A stretch of DNA of 64,000 nt from Microtetraspora fusca (GTDB lineage Bacteria; Actinomycetota; Actinomycetes; Streptosporangiales; Streptosporangiaceae): NCBI RefSeq assembly GCF_001570365.1, contig NZ_BBYK01000067.1, forward strand, positions 1-64,000, written 5' to 3'. Both the position numbers and the translations under genes were made by a program. The notes beneath the pieces were generated by a model. That model ran no database searches and was not told the origin of the DNA. It saw only the letters and a program-made list of their open reading frames with translations. The stretch's first letter is position 1. Every line of letters starts with the position of its first letter. Positions 40,669 through 50,624 of the stretch are shown here, in pieces.

Positions 40669-43600
40669 ATGGCCCAGCTCGCGTCCGTTCCCAGCCTCCG
40701 GGGGTTGCCCGTCGTTGGAAACGCGCTGCGCGTCCCGCGCGACCGTCCGAGCGCGTACTTCGAGGAGGTGGCCGCGCGGCACCCGGGCGGCCTCTACCGC
40801 ATGGAGCTGCCCGGCAGGAGCGTGCTCTTCGTCTACGATCCCGACCTGGTCGCGGAGCTGTGCGACGAAAGCAGGTTCTACAAGCCGGTGGACGCGCCGC
40901 TCTCCACCGTACGTGACTTCGCCGGTGACGGGCTTTTCACGGCGCGCGGCGACGACCCGGTCTGGGGGCAGGCGCACCGGATCCTCCTGCCCGCGTTCGG
41001 GCAGCGGTCGATGAAGGCGTACTTCCCGCAGATGCTGGAGGTCGCCGAGGCGCTGGCCGCGAAGTGGGCCCGCTCCGACGAGGTCAACGTGCCCGAGGAC
41101 ATGACGCGGCTGACCCTGGACACGATCTCGCTCACCGGGTTCGGCTACCGCTTCGACTCCTTCCGGAGCGCCGAGCTGCACCCCTTTCTGCAATCGATGG
41201 GCAACGCGCTGACCGAGGCGATGGCGCGCAACCGCCAGCTCCCGTTCGTCACCAGGGTGAAGCGGCGGGCGGACGAGGCGTACCGAGCGGACATCGCGCG
41301 GATGCGCGAGCTGGTGGACGAGGTCATCCGCGAGCGGCGCGCTGCCGGGGCCCGCACGGGCGAGACCGACCTGCTCGGACTCATGCTGGACGCGGCCGAC
41401 CCGCGCACCGGCGAGCGGCTCTCCGACGCCAACATCCGCGACCAGGTGCTGACCTTCCTCATCGCCGGGCACGAGACCACCAGCGGCCTGCTCTCCTTCG
41501 CGATCTACAACCTGCTGCGCAACCCCCAGGTGCTGGCCCAGGCGTACGCCGAGGTCGACCGCCTGCTGCCCGGCGACACCGTCCCGACATACGAGACGAT
41601 CATGAAGCTGGACGTCGTCCCGCGGATCCTCGACGAGACGCTGCGGATCTGGTCGCCCATCCCCTCGATCGGGCTGGCGCCGTACGAGGACACGGTGATC
41701 GGGGGCCGCTACCCGGTGGCGAAAGGGTCCAAGTGCGTGGTGCTGCTGCCGCCGCTGCACCGCCACCCCAAGGCGTGGGAGCGGCCCGACGAGTTCGACA
41801 TCGACCGCTGGCTGCCCGAGAACAAGGCCGCGCACCACCCGCACGCGTACAAGCCGTTCGGGAACGGCGAGCGGGCCTGCATCGGCCGCCAGTTCGCGCT
41901 CACCGAGGCCCGGCTGGCGCTCGCGCTCGTCCTCCAGCGGTTCGCGATCTCCGATCCGGAGGCGTACCGGATGGAGATCAAGCAGACCCTCACCGTCAAG
42001 CCGGACAACTTCACGGTGCGGGTGCGGCCGCGCCGGGCGGCCGAGCGGCTGGACGCCGCGCCCGCGCCCGCCCCGGCGGAGGCGGAGGACGAGCGGGGCG
42101 CCCAGGTCGAAGTCCAGGGGGTGGGACTGACCGTCGCCTACGGCTCGAACCTCGGCACCTCGCAGGACATCGCCGAGCAGGTCGCCGACCGGGCCCGCAG
42201 GTCCGGCTTCGCGACCACGCTGACCTCGCTCGACGCGCTGGAGCCGCCCCGGGACGGGCTGCTCGTCGTGGTCGCGGCCAGCTACAACGGCAAGGCCCCG
42301 GACAACGCCGCCGCCTTCGACGCGGCGGAGAGTCTCGGCGACCTGCGCGGGCTGCGCTTCGCCGTGCTGGGCTGCGGAAACACGCAGTGGCCGACGTACC
42401 AGGCGTTCCCGAGGAGGGTCGAGGCCAAGCTGCTCGCCGCGGGGGCCGAGCAGCTCGTCCCGCGCGGCGAGGCCGACGCCTCGGGCGACTTCGACGGCGA
42501 CGTGCGGGCATGGACGGCGACGCTCTGGTCGGCGCTGGCCGCCGAGTACGGCGCGGGCGCGGCGGCCGAGCCGGAGGGCCGCCGCTACCGGGCCGAGCTG
42601 CTGACGCAGACGCAGGTGCGGCCCGCGGTCGTCTCCGATCGGGCGGTCCCGCTCACGGTGACCTCCAACGAGGAGCTGGTCCGGGATCCGTCCGGGCTGT
42701 GGGACTTCGGCGAGGAGCGGCCCCGGCCCGGGGTGCGCTCGATCGTCGCCGAGCTGCCCGAGGGCATCACGTACGAGGCGGGCAACCACCTCGCCGTGTA
42801 CGCGAAGAACGACCCCGAGCTGGTCGCCTGGGCGACACGCTGCCTGCGACTGCCCGCGGGGCAGGTGGTGCGGGTGAGCCAGGAGGGCGAGCGCTCCACG
42901 CACCTGCCGCTCGGCGTGCCGGTGCCGGTGGAGTTGTTGCTGACCGAGTTCGTCGAGCTGCAGGAGGTCGCCACCCGCTCCGACCTGGAGACGCTGGCGT
43001 CCTTCACCGAGTGCCCGTGGACGCGGGGCGAGCTGGCCCGGATCGACTACGCCGAGGACGTGCTGGCCAAGCGGGTGTCGGTGCTGGCCCTGCTGGAGCG
43101 GTTCCCCTCGATCGCGCTGCCGCTGGAGGCGTTCCTGGAGATGTGCGGTCCGATCCGGCCGCGCTTCTACTCGATCTCGTCCTCGCCGCTGGCCGGGCCG
43201 CGCCGGGTGCGGATCACGGTGGGGCTGGTGGACGGCCCCGCGTGGTCGGGGGCGGGGCGGTACCGGGGGATGTGCTCGGCCTACCTGGCCGGACTTGAGC
43301 CGGGGGACACGTTCTACGGGTACGTCCGGGTGCCCTCTCCCCCGTTCCACCTGCCCGCCGACCCGGCCACGCCGCTGGTCCTGATCGGCCCCGGCACCGG
43401 TTACGCGCCGCTGCGCGGCTTCCTGGAGGAGCGGTCGCTGCTGCCGGACGCCGGTCCGGCGAAGGTGTTCTACGGCTGCCGCCACCCCGAGCACGACTGG
43501 CTGTACCGGGACGAGACCTGGGACGCGGACGTGCGCGTGGCGTTCTCCGCGCTGCCCGGCCATCCGCACCGGTACGTCCAGGACGCGCTGCTGGCGGACG

Positions 43601-43770
43601 CCGAGGGCGTGCGCGACCTGGTCGACCGCGGAGCGTACGTGTACGTCTGCGGCGACGGCGTGCGGATGGCCCCGGCGGTGCGCCGGGCGCTGGTGGAGAT
43701 CTGCGGCGAAGAAGGGGTAAGCCGGCTGGAGGCGGAGGGCCGCTACCAGCAGGACGTGTTCGGCGGCTGA
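40669..43770 (+). CDS. self-sufficient cytochrome P450/NADPH-P450 reductase, CYP102 type
   Basis: This 1033-residue fusion carries a P450 (about 1-460), a FMN domain (about 485-630) and a FAD/NADPH reductase (about 650-1033), like P450 BM3. The heme ligand is C404 in PFGNGERACIGRQF, the I-helix is LIAGHETTSGLLSFA (T270, BM3 T268), and ExxR is in DETLRIW. F90 in GDGLF matches BM3 F87, which shapes the substrate pocket. FMN binding shows YGSNLGTSQDIAEQ, FAD binding RFYSISSSPL, and NADPH binding LIGPGTGYAPLRGF. The last aromatic residue, Trp1046 in BM3, is F1031 here. Fatty acid hydroxylation is expected. A divergent TetR controls it. Confidence 0.96.
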   Translation: MAQLASVPSLRGLPVVGNALRVPRDRPSAYFEEVAARHPGGLYRMELPGRSVLFVYDPDLVAELCDESRFYKPVDAPLSTVRDFAGDGLFTARGDDPVWGQAHRILLPAFGQRSMKAYFPQMLEVAEALAAKWARSDEVNVPEDMTRLTLDTISLTGFGYRFDSFRSAELHPFLQSMGNALTEAMARNRQLPFVTRVKRRADEAYRADIARMRELVDEVIRERRAAGARTGETDLLGLMLDAADPRTGERLSDANIRDQVLTFLIAGHETTSGLLSFAIYNLLRNPQVLAQAYAEVDRLLPGDTVPTYETIMKLDVVPRILDETLRIWSPIPSIGLAPYEDTVIGGRYPVAKGSKCVVLLPPLHRHPKAWERPDEFDIDRWLPENKAAHHPHAYKPFGNGERACIGRQFALTEARLALALVLQRFAISDPEAYRMEIKQTLTVKPDNFTVRVRPRRAAERLDAAPAPAPAEAEDERGAQVEVQGVGLTVAYGSNLGTSQDIAEQVADRARRSGFATTLTSLDALEPPRDGLLVVVAASYNGKAPDNAAAFDAAESLGDLRGLRFAVLGCGNTQWPTYQAFPRRVEAKLLAAGAEQLVPRGEADASGDFDGDVRAWTATLWSALAAEYGAGAAAEPEGRRYRAELLTQTQVRPAVVSDRAVPLTVTSNEELVRDPSGLWDFGEERPRPGVRSIVAELPEGITYEAGNHLAVYAKNDPELVAWATRCLRLPAGQVVRVSQEGERSTHLPLGVPVPVELLLTEFVELQEVATRSDLETLASFTECPWTRGELARIDYAEDVLAKRVSVLALLERFPSIALPLEAFLEMCGPIRPRFYSISSSPLAGPRRVRITVGLVDGPAWSGAGRYRGMCSAYLAGLEPGDTFYGYVRVPSPPFHLPADPATPLVLIGPGTGYAPLRGFLEERSLLPDAGPAKVFYGCRHPEHDWLYRDETWDADVRVAFSALPGHPHRYVQDALLADAEGVRDLVDRGAYVYVCGDGVRMAPAVRRALVEICGEEGVSRLEAEGRYQQDVFGG

Positions 43771-43808
43771 GGAACGCCCGCCGAACCGGACAGGAGCGGG
43801 CGGGGCCC

Positions 43809-43964
43809 CTACGCGGCCTGGAAGAAGACCGGCTGGGGCCCGCCCGTACGCATCCCGCCCGTACGCATGGTGGACAGAACCAGGGACTGGACGATCCGCA
43901 TGATGAGGGCCTCGAGGAGCATGAAGGCCGCCTTGGCCAGCACGGAAGCCAGGAACTCGGTCAC
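43809..43964 (-). CDS. 51-residue hydrophobic peptide gene
   Basis: GTG 43962-43964 follows GAGGT seven bases upstream and gives a 51-residue product. It has an amphipathic to hydrophobic stretch (TEFLASVLAKAAFMLLEALI, then MRIVQSLVLSTM) and a short repeat, MRTGG-MRTGG, before a polar PQPVFFQAA end. An earlier in-frame ATG (43991) is less well placed. Codon bias is normal. It is convergent with the P450 gene and 100 bases upstream (in its own direction, downstream) of nothing else on that strand. Function unknown; a membrane-active or regulatory peptide is possible. Confidence 0.5.
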   Translation of the reverse strand: MTEFLASVLAKAAFMLLEALIMRIVQSLVLSTMRTGGMRTGGPQPVFFQAA

Positions 43965-44064
43965 TTGATACCTCACGGGGTGAAACTGCACTTACGGCCA
44001 GATTCCACCACATAAACGGATAGCGAGGCACCATCTAGGTGAACGGAAGATGAACAGGCTATGA

Positions 44065-47000
44065 CTACTCGGCGGCTCCCGCGATGGCAGGGACCCCTGT
44101 GACCTGCGGGGCGGCGGAGACCTCGGGATGGCCCACAGGAGGGACCGCCGGGTGGACGGCGGCCGCCCGCTCGACCACCCGCCCCAGCAGAGCTGCCCCC
44201 GTGGCGCAGCCGAGCCCGATGCCCCAGCCTACCGGCCCGACCGGGCGGGAGCCGAAGAACTGGCTGAGCCCGGGGACCGACACGATCAGGGCCAGGACGG
44301 CGAGCGACGCCAGCGCGGCCAGCGCGACCGGGCGGTCCCTGCCGCCGGCCATGAGCGTCTGCAGCAACTGCGTCGAGACCAGGCCGATCAGCCCGACCGT
44401 GTCCGCGCGTCCACGCGTCCCGGTCATCCGCGCCAGCGCCCAGGCCAGCCCGGCGCCCGCGGCCGTCGTCCCCGCGCGTACGTAGATGTCGCGGGTCAGG
44501 GCCGCGCCGAGGGACGCCTCCGGACCCTCCTCCAGGAGCTTCTCCGGGCTGGTGGCGCTCGGCGGGCGCACCGCGACCATCATGGCCGGGAGCATGTCGG
44601 TGAGCAGGTTGACCAGGAGGAGCTGGCGGGCGTTCAGCGCGCTGCGCCGGGTGAGCAGGCTGGAGCCCACGGTGAAGAGGATCTCCCCGACGTTGCCGCC
44701 GAGCAGGATGCCCAGCGACTCGCGGACCGATCCCCACATCGCCCGCCCCTCGACGATGGCGTCGATGATCGTCTCGATGCGGTTGTCGGCCACGACGATG
44801 TCGGCGGCGGCGCGGGCGGCGGGCGTGGCCCCCGATCCGAGCGCCACCCCCACGTCGGCCAGCCGGATCGCCGGCACGTCGTTGGCGCCGTCGCCGGTGA
44901 CCGCCACGACCTTCCCGGCGCGACGCAGGCAGGACACGATCCGCGCCTTGTGCGCGGGGGTGACCCGGGCGAAGACCGACACCTTGGGCAGCAGTTCCAC
45001 CAGCGCGTCGTCGTCCATCTCGTCGATCTCGGGGCCGGTCATGACGGGCATCCCGTTCAGCGCGCCGACCTCGGCCCCGATCGCCTCGGCCGTGCTCGGG
45101 TGGTCGCCCGTGATCATGACGACCCGGACCCCGGCGCGGATCAGCCCCTCCACGCTCCGCTTCGCCGTGGGCCGTACCGGGTCGGACAGGCCGAGGTAGC
45201 CGAGGAAACACAGCCGGCTGATCCGGGACTCGTCCAGGTCGGCCCGGCTGGAGGCCTGGCGCTCGGCCACGGCGAGCACGCGGTAGCCCTGCCGGGCCAG
45301 CCGGTCCACCTCCTCGCCCAGCTCCGCCCGGATCTTGTCGTCCAGGGGGACGACCTCGCCGTCGCGTACGACGCTGTCGCAGCGCTCCAGCACGACCTCG
45401 GGCGCCCCCTTGACGCTCAGCAGGTGGCCGGTCTCGGACAGGCCGAGCACGGCGTGGTAGCCGCGGGCGGGCTCGAACGGCATCTCGTCGACGCGCGTCC
45501 ACTCGCGCAGGCCGTCCTCGGGGGTCACGCCGATGCGGGTCCCCCCGTCCACCACGGCCCGGTCGGTCGGGTGCGGGATGGCCCGGCCGCCCCCGAACCG
45601 GGGGGACGCGCGCAGGGCGGCGCCGACGATCGGGCGCAGCCGCGGGGTGAGCGCGTCCACATCCTCCTCCGTCCAGCCGTCCGACACCCGGCCCAGGCTG
45701 ATGCGCCCCTCGGTGAGGGTCCCGGTCTTGTCGAAGCACAGCACGTCGACGCGACCGAGCGCCTCGATGGTCGCGGGGTTCCTGACCAGGGTGTTGCGGG
45801 TGGACAGCCGCCTGGCGGCGGCCAGCTCGGCAACGGTGGCGATGAACGGCAGCCCCTCCGGGACCGCGGCGACGGACAGGCTCACCGCGGTCGACACGGC
45901 GGAGGCGACCGGCGAGCCGCGCAGCAGGTCGATCACCATCAGCAGCGCGCCGGAGCCGAGCGCGACGGGCAGGATGCGCCGGCTCAGTTCGCGCAGGCGC
46001 AGCTCCACCCCGCTCGGGGGCGGCCCCTCGCGGCCCATCTCCGCCGTGCGGCCCACCTCGGTCCCCCCGCCGACCGCGACGACCACGCCCAGGCCGTGCC
46101 CGGCCGCGACGGTGGTGCCCTGGTAGACCATGGACGTCCGGTCGGCGACGGCCAGCGCCGCCGTGGGCGCCGTCGTCTTGGTCACGAGCTGCGACTCACC
46201 GGTGAGCGTGGACTCGTCCACCTCCAGGCCGACCGCCCTGATCAGCCGGGCGTCGGCGGGCACCGCGTCCCCGGCGCGCAGCTCGATCACGTCGCCCTGG
46301 ACCAGGTCCTCGGCGATCGCTCCCCCGCGGCCGCCCCGGCGCAGGAGCCGTACGTGGATCTCGGTCTCCTTCGTGAGGTGGCGCAGGGCGCGCTGGGCGT
46401 CCCTGCGCTGGGCGCCGCCGAGGACGGCGTCCACGACCATCACCCCGCCGATCAGGACGGCGTCCAGGACGGAGCCGACCACGGCCGACACCCCCGCGCC
46501 GGTGGCGAGGACCGGGGTCAGCGGGTTCGCGAGCTCCTCGACGGACGCCCGGACCAGCGACGGCGGCTTCTCCGGCACGCGAAGCGCGACCGCCCCCCGT
46601 CGGTGGGCGGCCTCCTCCTCTTCCAGGCCGGCGGATGAGGTGTCCAGCCGGGTCAGCACGTCCGACGTCGCCATCGCGTGCCAGGGCGTGCGATCGGCGG
46701 CGGTCGGCGGCCGCTCGCCGCGCAGGCCGCGGCCCACCAGCGCGCCGACCACCATCGTCGCCAGCGCGGCGGCATCGCCGAGGAGGAGGGCGCTCGGGAT
46801 CACGCGCCTGCCGGGCGCGAGCGCCGCCATCCCGAGACCGAGCACGGCGGCGAACATGGTCACCCGGACGCTCTGCTCGCTCGCCTTCCTGGCGTACGGC
46901 AGGCCGCGCAGCAGCAGGTGGACGCCCTCCAGGTCGGCGATCACGTCGGCGTCCCACGGCACGTGGGACGAGCCGCTCCGGAAGACGCCGATGCCGAGGT

Positions 47001-48600
47001 CGGCCTCCGACAGCCCGTGCGGGGAGCGCCGCGACACGAGGGCGACGCCGTGCCCGTCCTGCTGGAGGCTCCGCACCGTGCCGACCAGGTGCGCGGCGCC
47101 CTGTGCCGTCTGATCCACGCCCAGGCGGCGGCCGAGTCCCGGCTCCCCTCCGGCGATCACGACGCGGACGGCGCCCATCGGCGCCGCGGCGAGCGCCTCC
47201 GAGAGCGGGTGCAGCTCCGGCGCGAGGCCCACGAGCGCGACCCGCGCGCCGTCCCTCCGCACCTCGACCGGCCGCACCCCGCGCTCGCGCCACAGCGCCA
47301 GCCGCTCGACCTCCCCCGTCTCCGGCTCCCGCTCCCGCAGGAGCGGCTCGGCGACCCAGTCGCCGTCCGTGCGCCGCGCGTCCGGCTTCTTCAGGTCGAG
47401 GAGCGTGTACAGCCGGGCGTGCAGCGCGTCGCGATCGAGGTCCGGCGTGAGCGGCACCACCTCCTCGATCTCCCACCCGCCGGTGGCGAGCACGGCGGCG
47501 TCGATGAGGACGGTGTCGATCCGGTCCATCCGACGCAGCGCGATGCGGTGCAGCACGATGCCGCCACGCTCCGACAGCACGCGTACGAGGACGCTGACGA
47601 AGCCGTCCCGGCCGAGCCGGGCCGCCTTGGGCGTCGTGGAGATCAGCACCGAGACGCCGCGCTCCTGGCTGCGGCTGATCACCGAGGTGAGGCCCTGCGC
47701 GCCCAGGGCGGCGAGGCTGGCCGCCTCGGCGTACCGCTCGATCGGGCCGTGCGGCAGGGACGCGGGGCGGGGCTTGGTGGGCACGCGCAGGTGGCGGTAG
47801 GTCCCCTCGTGCGCCGCGAACTCCTCCTCGCGCCGGGCCCAGGCGCGACGGCCCGCCCGGGCGTCGGCGAACCGGCCCCCGGCCGCGAGCGAGTCGAGGA
47901 ACAGGGCGATGGGCCGCACCGCGAGCGTCGAGACGACGATGCGGCTCGCCGTGAACAGCGTGTCGGTGGCCGGCACCCCGATCCGGCGTTCCAGCGTCAC
48001 CCGCACCCGGGGCATGTGCTCGACGAGCCCCACGAAGGCGGGGACGGTGGGCGGCAGCCGCCGTACATGGGTGAGGAGCCCGGCCAGCGCGAGGCCGGTG
48101 CCGGCGAGGCCGCCGAACAGGGCGATGCCCGCGTGGACCTGCTGTTCCACACCGTCGCGCGCCCACCGGACGCCGCCGGCCTGCTCGACCTCCTCGGCCT
48201 CCTCCTCGTCGCCGACGTCACCGGCGTCACCGAGGTCGCTCAGGTCGGGGAACTCGCCCCCGCCCGCCGGGTCGGCCTCCTGGCCGTCGGGCTCGGCCTC
48301 GCCCGTGTCGCACTCCTGGACGATCGCCAGCAGGCGGGACAGGTCGGCGTCCTCGGCGTGGTACACGAAGACGCAGCCGAGCGCGCCGTTCACCTCGGCG
48401 CGGACGGCGCCCGCCTCACGCAGGCGGGCCTCAAGCGCCTCGGCCGCGTCCCGCGTTCCGGGACCGCCGATGTGGCGCAGTTCGATCCGGGTTCCGCCCG
48501 CGCACGCCTGGACGCGGCGCGGGCGCGGTACGAAACTTCGCAGCGGCTCCGGGAGGATGCTGAGCAGCGTGCCGAAAGCGGACAGTCCGGGAAGCGCCAT
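44065..48600 (-). CDS. CtpI-like P-type cation-transporting ATPase
   Basis: This 1511-residue protein is far longer than the usual 700-900, as in mycobacterial CtpI. The catalytic core is complete: TGES with E802, phosphorylated D957 in CFDKTGTLTEG, the nucleotide domain, MITGDHPSTAEAIG and VTGDGANDVPAIRLADVGVALG. The first ~650 residues add an N-terminal ferredoxin-like metal-binding-type stretch (about 30-105, lacking the CxxC motif), an acidic Glu/Asp run (about 105-140), an extra membrane pair and a decayed repeat of the ATPase body. Transported ion unknown; the core is closest in wording to Ca/Mg-type pumps. A His/Met-rich membrane protein gene lies 88 bases upstream. Confidence 0.9.
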   Translation of the reverse strand: MALPGLSAFGTLLSILPEPLRSFVPRPRRVQACAGGTRIELRHIGGPGTRDAAEALEARLREAGAVRAEVNGALGCVFVYHAEDADLSRLLAIVQECDTGEAEPDGQEADPAGGGEFPDLSDLGDAGDVGDEEEAEEVEQAGGVRWARDGVEQQVHAGIALFGGLAGTGLALAGLLTHVRRLPPTVPAFVGLVEHMPRVRVTLERRIGVPATDTLFTASRIVVSTLAVRPIALFLDSLAAGGRFADARAGRRAWARREEEFAAHEGTYRHLRVPTKPRPASLPHGPIERYAEAASLAALGAQGLTSVISRSQERGVSVLISTTPKAARLGRDGFVSVLVRVLSERGGIVLHRIALRRMDRIDTVLIDAAVLATGGWEIEEVVPLTPDLDRDALHARLYTLLDLKKPDARRTDGDWVAEPLLREREPETGEVERLALWRERGVRPVEVRRDGARVALVGLAPELHPLSEALAAAPMGAVRVVIAGGEPGLGRRLGVDQTAQGAAHLVGTVRSLQQDGHGVALVSRRSPHGLSEADLGIGVFRSGSSHVPWDADVIADLEGVHLLLRGLPYARKASEQSVRVTMFAAVLGLGMAALAPGRRVIPSALLLGDAAALATMVVGALVGRGLRGERPPTAADRTPWHAMATSDVLTRLDTSSAGLEEEEAAHRRGAVALRVPEKPPSLVRASVEELANPLTPVLATGAGVSAVVGSVLDAVLIGGVMVVDAVLGGAQRRDAQRALRHLTKETEIHVRLLRRGGRGGAIAEDLVQGDVIELRAGDAVPADARLIRAVGLEVDESTLTGESQLVTKTTAPTAALAVADRTSMVYQGTTVAAGHGLGVVVAVGGGTEVGRTAEMGREGPPPSGVELRLRELSRRILPVALGSGALLMVIDLLRGSPVASAVSTAVSLSVAAVPEGLPFIATVAELAAARRLSTRNTLVRNPATIEALGRVDVLCFDKTGTLTEGRISLGRVSDGWTEEDVDALTPRLRPIVGAALRASPRFGGGRAIPHPTDRAVVDGGTRIGVTPEDGLREWTRVDEMPFEPARGYHAVLGLSETGHLLSVKGAPEVVLERCDSVVRDGEVVPLDDKIRAELGEEVDRLARQGYRVLAVAERQASSRADLDESRISRLCFLGYLGLSDPVRPTAKRSVEGLIRAGVRVVMITGDHPSTAEAIGAEVGALNGMPVMTGPEIDEMDDDALVELLPKVSVFARVTPAHKARIVSCLRRAGKVVAVTGDGANDVPAIRLADVGVALGSGATPAARAAADIVVADNRIETIIDAIVEGRAMWGSVRESLGILLGGNVGEILFTVGSSLLTRRSALNARQLLLVNLLTDMLPAMMVAVRPPSATSPEKLLEEGPEASLGAALTRDIYVRAGTTAAGAGLAWALARMTGTRGRADTVGLIGLVSTQLLQTLMAGGRDRPVALAALASLAVLALIVSVPGLSQFFGSRPVGPVGWGIGLGCATGAALLGRVVERAAAVHPAVPPVGHPEVSAAPQVTGVPAIAGAAE

Positions 48601-48687
48601 GTCAGCGGCTCCGGTCTGTCATGTGGGTCGGGCGGCGGGCGGCGGTCCGGGCGGGCGTCTGGCCGCCGCCCGGACAGGACGGCGGGA

Positions 48688-49239
48688 TCACCTGCGCGTC
48701 CGCGCGGCACCGGCGGTCGTCGCCGTCGGAGTCTGCCGTTCCCGCGACCAGGCCTTGGACTCCTCCATGCGTCCGCGCTGCGCGAGCATGGTCCCCACGC
48801 CGATGGCGGCGGCGACCGGCCACTCGATCACGCCCAGGACGGCGAGGGCGCCGAGGCCTCCGTAGTAGATGACGCGCTCCGGCGGCGGGAGGAACGACCG
48901 CGCCACGTCCACGGCGTGGCCGACCTCCTGACGGCTCATGTGCGGCATCTCCAGGTGCGGCATGTGCGGCCGGTGGAACTGGAGGCTGAGCATGGGCAGG
49001 TTCAGCGTGAACTGCCCGTTGTGCCCGTCATGCCGCTCCGGCCTGATCGCGCTCGGCATCGGCGTGGGCGTAGGTGCGGGCGCGGACGGGGTGGCGGCGC
49101 GCGTACGCGTGGTGGTCCGCGTCGCCGTCGTCGTCCGCTTGCCCGCTGGCTTCTCCACGGCCGGCTGCTTCCTCGTCGGCCGGGGCGTCGTGGCCGCGCG
49201 TGTACGGGTCGCACGGCCCGTCTGGGGCGTCTCCGTCAC
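48688..49239 (-). CDS. small membrane protein with His/Met-rich motif, upstream of the P-type ATPase
   Basis: This 183-residue protein is not recognised. Residues 1-65 are rich in Thr, Arg and Pro with TRTR repeats. Residues 89-101 read HRPHMPHLEMPHM, a dense His/Met cluster able to bind soft metal ions. One or two membrane segments follow (about 122-150), then a basic tail. GGAGGAGGG lies before the GTG. It precedes the ATPase gene on the same strand and may deliver or sense the transported ion, or regulate the pump. That role is inferred from position and motif. The 180 bases up to the anmK gene show nothing clear. Confidence 0.6.
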   Translation of the reverse strand: MTETPQTGRATRTRAATTPRPTRKQPAVEKPAGKRTTTATRTTTRTRAATPSAPAPTPTPMPSAIRPERHDGHNGQFTLNLPMLSLQFHRPHMPHLEMPHMSRQEVGHAVDVARSFLPPPERVIYYGGLGALAVLGVIEWPVAAAIGVGTMLAQRGRMEESKAWSRERQTPTATTAGAARTRR

Positions 49240-49422
49240 GATCGAGTCCCTCCTCCACCCGGGAGCGGTCCCCCGGCAAGACGGCAGGGAGGACGGCGCC
49301 CGGCTGCGGGCGGGCCTCCCGTATCTCCATACTTCGCCCGCCCAGGGATTACGGAAAGCCCTAATCGCGTCCTTTTACAGTCCCATTCTCGATCCCGGAC
49401 ACTCCGCCGCCCGAACCGCGGG

Positions 49423-50556
49423 TCAGCGCAGCCGGAGCCGCTCCGGTGGCGCCGTGAGAGGCGCGGGCAGCCGCAGCGGGCCGTGTCCCGGGGTGACGGT
49501 GCCCAGAATCCGCGCCCCCGACGCGCCCGTGCAGCCGGGCACCGTCCCCGGCAGCCCATTCGCGGTCAGCCAGCCCAGGTAGGAGAACGCGATCGCCTCC
49601 TTGGCATCGGAGGGCACGCCCAGCTCGTCGCTCACCAGGAAGCGGACGCCCGGCGCCCGGCGCCGCAGCTCGTCCATGACGACCGGGTTGCGCACGCCGC
49701 CGCCGGACACGACCACCGTGTCCAGCCGGTGCCGCCGGATCTCCGCCGCCGCGGTCTCCCCGGTCAGCGCGGCCAGCGTCGCGAGCAGGTCCGGGAGGTC
49801 CAGCGCGTACGGCGCCGCCACCCTGGCGAGGTATCCCTCGTGGAACAGCTCCTTGCCCGTGCTCTTGGGCGGTGTGCGCCGGTAGTACGGGTCGGCGAGG
49901 AACTCGGCGAGCAGCCCCTCGTGGACCCTTCCCGCCGCCGCGAGCCTGCCGTCCTCGTCGTACGGCCGGCCCGTCGCGGCGAGCACGGCGGCGTCCAGGA
50001 GGGCGGAGGCCGGGCCGGTGTCGTACGCCACCGGGACGGCGGGCACGGTGAGGTTGGCGATCCCGCCGAGGTTGAGCGCCCCGGCCCGGCCGGGCAGTCC
50101 GGCCAGCAGTGGCAGGTCGAACGCGGACACCAGGGGCGCGCCGTGGCCGCCCGCGCTCACGTCGCGGACGCGCAGGTCCGAGACGACCGGGACGCCGAGG
50201 CTCTCGGCGATCCAGGCGGGCTGGCCGAGCTGCAGCGTGCCCCGGACCCGGCCGTCCTCGACCCAGTGGTAGAGGGTCTGCCCGTGCGAGCAGATCAGGT
50301 CGGCGGCGGGGCACTCCCGCGCCGCCCCGGCGAACGCCTGGCCGATCAGCGTGTCCAGGCGGCACACCTGCGCCATGTCCACTGGATGCGGCGGCAACGC
50401 GGCGACGATCGCGGCCCGCAGCTCCGGTTCGTACGGCCGCGCGCCCACGTGCTCGACCACGCCCGTGAGGACGCCGTCGGCGGCCATGGTCCAGTCCACG
50501 ACGGCGCTGTCGATGCCGTCGTGGGACGTCCCCGAGATCAGCCCGAGCACCCGCAC
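49423..50556 (-). CDS. anmK: anhydro-N-acetylmuramic acid kinase
   Basis: This 377-residue cytoplasmic enzyme hydrolyses and phosphorylates 1,6-anhydro-MurNAc to MurNAc-6-phosphate in cell-wall recycling. Signature regions are [18 protein letters not shown] (family usually GTSLDG), [39 protein letters not shown] and [11 protein letters not shown]. The length is normal. It is divergent from a GlcNAc-kinase-like gene and belongs with nagZ, murR and murQ nearby. Confidence 0.95.
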   Translation of the reverse strand: MRVLGLISGTSHDGIDSAVVDWTMAADGVLTGVVEHVGARPYEPELRAAIVAALPPHPVDMAQVCRLDTLIGQAFAGAARECPAADLICSHGQTLYHWVEDGRVRGTLQLGQPAWIAESLGVPVVSDLRVRDVSAGGHGAPLVSAFDLPLLAGLPGRAGALNLGGIANLTVPAVPVAYDTGPASALLDAAVLAATGRPYDEDGRLAAAGRVHEGLLAEFLADPYYRRTPPKSTGKELFHEGYLARVAAPYALDLPDLLATLAALTGETAAAEIRRHRLDTVVVSGGGVRNPVVMDELRRRAPGVRFLVSDELGVPSDAKEAIAFSYLGWLTANGLPGTVPGCTGASGARILGTVTPGHGPLRLPAPLTAPPERLRLR

Positions 50557-50624
50557 GCCTGCTCCTTGTCGGGATTCTTCATAGGAATATAGTTCTTGGA
50601 AGATTATCTACACATGGAGAGCGT

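Noticed and set aside
40018-44034. A 1338-codon open frame on the minus strand opposite the P450 gene
   Set aside because: Only its last ~196 codons (TetR) have protein character. The rest is His/Arg/Gly-rich antisense of the P450/reductase, an effect of high G+C at third positions.
44128-50592. Two very long plus-strand frames (836 and 1304 codons) opposite the P-type ATPase and neighbours
   Set aside because: Composition is that of antisense translation, without domains, start signals or membrane pattern. The minus-strand ATPase has all catalytic motifs.
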